Assembly (NCBI GenBank): GCA_905233845.1
Contig: CAJOFH010000006.1
Coordinates: 1 to 64,000 of the forward strand
Source: an uncultured Muribaculaceae bacterium
GTDB taxonomy: Bacteria; Bacteroidota; Bacteroidia; Bacteroidales; Muribaculaceae
Reading direction: 5' to 3'
DNA: 64,000 nucleotides
Shown: one piece after another, positions 62,761 through 64,000 of the stretch
How positions within the stretch are numbered: position 1 is the stretch's first letter
How the letters are laid out: the number at the start of each line of letters is the position of its first letter
Notes under the pieces: model-generated
Told to the model about the DNA's origin: nothing
The model's input: the letters and a program-made list of their open reading frames with translations, nothing else
Databases searched by the model: none
Translations under genes and position numbers: made by a program

Positions 62761-63297
62761 ATGAAGAAGATTTTATTTTTTTCGGTGATAATTTTAGCAC
62801 TGGTTTCAGCATCATGCAAGAATGGTGGTAAAGACTCGAAATCTGTTCAGAAAGATTCTGCCCCATCTGTCCCATCAGCGGTGGTAAGCGATAGCGATAC
62901 TGTTAAAGCTGCCACACCTGAAATGCCTGCTCAGCAGCCTTCACAGGCTAATGCTCCGGCTGTAACATCGGCCAAGGTTCCAGTAGCCCCCGTTCCTGGT
63001 TTGGAGAAGACAAAGACACCAACTTTAGCTCCACCCCAAAAGCCAGCTGAGAAGCCTAAAGTTCCAGTAAAACCCGAGAGTGATACTGACAAGTTGATCA
63101 AGCAATATAGTGTAGCTATGTTGTCGCTAATCGAGGCATCAAAGACAGGTGGTGATGCTGAAGAAACCGCAACTCAACAATTCATTGAGTTGCAGGGTCA
63201 GCTCGACAAGCTTGAAAAGAGCGGTCAGCTCAGTGATACACAAAAAGAGCTATTCAAAGTCACTACTGACGCTTATAACAGGATGAAATCTAAATAG
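62761..63297 (+). CDS. Hypothetical lipoprotein with Pro/Ala-rich linker
   Basis: A 178-aa protein with a signal and lipobox Cys (VSASCKN, residue 20). The first mature part is low-complexity, rich in Pro, Ala and Lys (PAQQPSQANAPAVTSAKVPV), and the last ~65 residues form a predicted helical domain (DKLIKQYSVAMLSLIEASKTG; QLDKLEKSGQLSDTQKELF). No family recognised; it could be a periplasm-spanning or wall-associated linker. Confidence 0.75.
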   Translation: MKKILFFSVIILALVSASCKNGGKDSKSVQKDSAPSVPSAVVSDSDTVKAATPEMPAQQPSQANAPAVTSAKVPVAPVPGLEKTKTPTLAPPQKPAEKPKVPVKPESDTDKLIKQYSVAMLSLIEASKTGGDAEETATQQFIELQGQLDKLEKSGQLSDTQKELFKVTTDAYNRMKSK

Positions 63298-63328
63298 TTT
63301 TATTAACAATCCTTTAATTCATTTCATT

Positions 63329-63544
63329 ATGGCAGATAATCTGATTGATCAAGCAAAAGACTTTATTCAGGACAAAGCTGGAGAAATCTTGAAGAATCCC
63401 GAGGAAATCAAGAAGAAAGCGATAGAGATTGGAAAGTCTATTACCCCTGACTCTTTGGATGACAAAGTAGAAGGCGTTGTTGACAGTGCTGTTGATTTCC
63501 TCACTGACAAACTCACAAAGAAGGACGAATCAGAGAATAAATAA
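63329..63544 (+). CDS. Small charged helical protein
   Basis: A 71-aa acidic-basic amphipathic protein without a signal peptide or Cys: MADNLIDQAKDFIQDKAGEI and later VEGVVDSAVDFLTDKLTKK. The pattern resembles small stress-related helical proteins but no family is claimed. It is 32 bases downstream of the Pro-rich lipoprotein gene and probably co-transcribed. Confidence 0.65.
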   Translation: MADNLIDQAKDFIQDKAGEILKNPEEIKKKAIEIGKSITPDSLDDKVEGVVDSAVDFLTDKLTKKDESENK

Positions 63545-64000
63545 ATTCTCGTAAAGTCATTTTTTGTCACACAGTCATTGATGCGCGGGCATTACGGTTC
63601 GGCATTAATGATTGTGTGTATTTATAGTAGGAGAGAGTAGGGTGGTTTGATGCTTTTTTAAATTTTGAAGAAATAATTGTCTTTAACCTAGAATCCTCTA
63701 CTTGTTTTTTCTGTGTACTGATTTTTGCATCTGCTGCTCAAGTATGAGCATACGCAATCGCCACCACAGAAGTAGACTCTACAGCGAACCGACAATCTCG
63801 CTGTACAGATAATCGAACCACTTGCAACGCACCCCGGCACTTTGTCGATAATGGGACTAATGAGAAAGGAAAATTGCTCTCTCGTGTGAAATATTTCTCC
63901 AAAAGGGGAGTGTTTACTCAGATTTTTTGTTTATCTTTGCCATGTAATTAGAGTTTTTGTCTGGTTTTAAATGCAGCACTCAATTAGGTGAAAATCTGAT
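63545..64000. other. Gene-free stretch at the window end
   Basis: No convincing reading frame, RNA gene or repeat on either strand. Near the end a -7-like box (63932-63939) suggests that a gene begins beyond the right edge. Confidence 0.55.
63932..63939 (+). promoter_or_regulatory. -7 element near the window end
   Basis: TATCTTTG matches TAnnTTTG. It would drive a gene starting past position 64000. No -33 box at the usual spacing. Confidence 0.35.

Noticed and set aside
63545..64000. Small gene or RNA at the right edge
   Set aside because: No frame with a plausible start and no cloverleaf or strong fold could be recognised.

Overview
The window reads as a chromosomal segment of a Bacteroidota bacterium, most likely order Bacteroidales and plausibly close to Muribaculaceae or Prevotella-like gut lineages. 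The evidence is gene content and signals: a long NusB (310 aa), the nusB-yajC-ybbR-coaE cluster, a long PPi-dependent phosphofructokinase, a DUF5606 protein, a type IX secretion (T9SS)-like tail, dockerin-like C-termini, and repeated TAnnTTTG -7 boxes, several with a TTG-containing -33 box 19-20 nt upstream. The genus cannot be settled from the sequence alone.

Layout. 1-4.1 kb: tsf, then on the minus strand nusB-yajC-ybbR-coaE. 4.2-8.9 kb: a minus-strand operon of three exported proteins (HCX5R tyrosine phosphatase, CotH-type kinase with lamin-tail domains, and a shorter lamin-tail lipoprotein). 9.1-15.2 kb: a plus-strand set with two SGNH proteins, an MBOAT O-acyltransferase and a beta-helix lipoprotein, which looks like a glycan O-acylation module. 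15.3-20.4 kb: AI-2E transporter, a broken metallo-beta-lactamase-fold gene, and a small glycan group (LicD, GT2, flippase). 20.5-28.9 kb: umuDC behind a large secreted DUF5722 protein, then nspC, a UvrD/PcrA helicase and an HsdR-N domain protein. 29-35 kb: holA, two small accessory genes, tRNA-Pro, aspS, a THUMP-like methyltransferase and a thioesterase.

35.1-43.8 kb is an accessory stretch of exported proteins (phosphodiester glycosidase, outer-membrane barrel, a C10 protease fused to BspA-type leucine-rich repeats, two unknowns) ending in sodB. 43.9-47.4 kb is the translation operon thrS-infC-rpmI-rplT. 47.8-52.4 kb has a nitroreductase, pfp, a secreted CBM26/dockerin protein and a MerR regulator. 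52.6-61.8 kb is mostly housekeeping: alaS, ADP-ribosylglycohydrolase, DUF5606, a C40 peptidase, a regulator/membrane-protein pair, tRNA-Arg, ung, typA and a Sel1 protein. 61.9-63.5 kb holds an UlaG-like lipoprotein hydrolase and two small unknown proteins. The last 456 bases have no recognisable gene.

Themes. Three separate secreted proteins end in almost the same two-repeat calcium-loop (dockerin-like) module, while a fourth has a T9SS-like tail, so two C-terminal sorting or docking schemes may coexist. The phosphatase/CotH operon could be an extracytoplasmic phosphorylation circuit. The 9-15 kb module probably decorates an envelope polysaccharide. One gene (16591-17081) is an unambiguous internal-deletion pseudogene. 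No CRISPR array, insertion sequence, prophage or complete defence system was seen.
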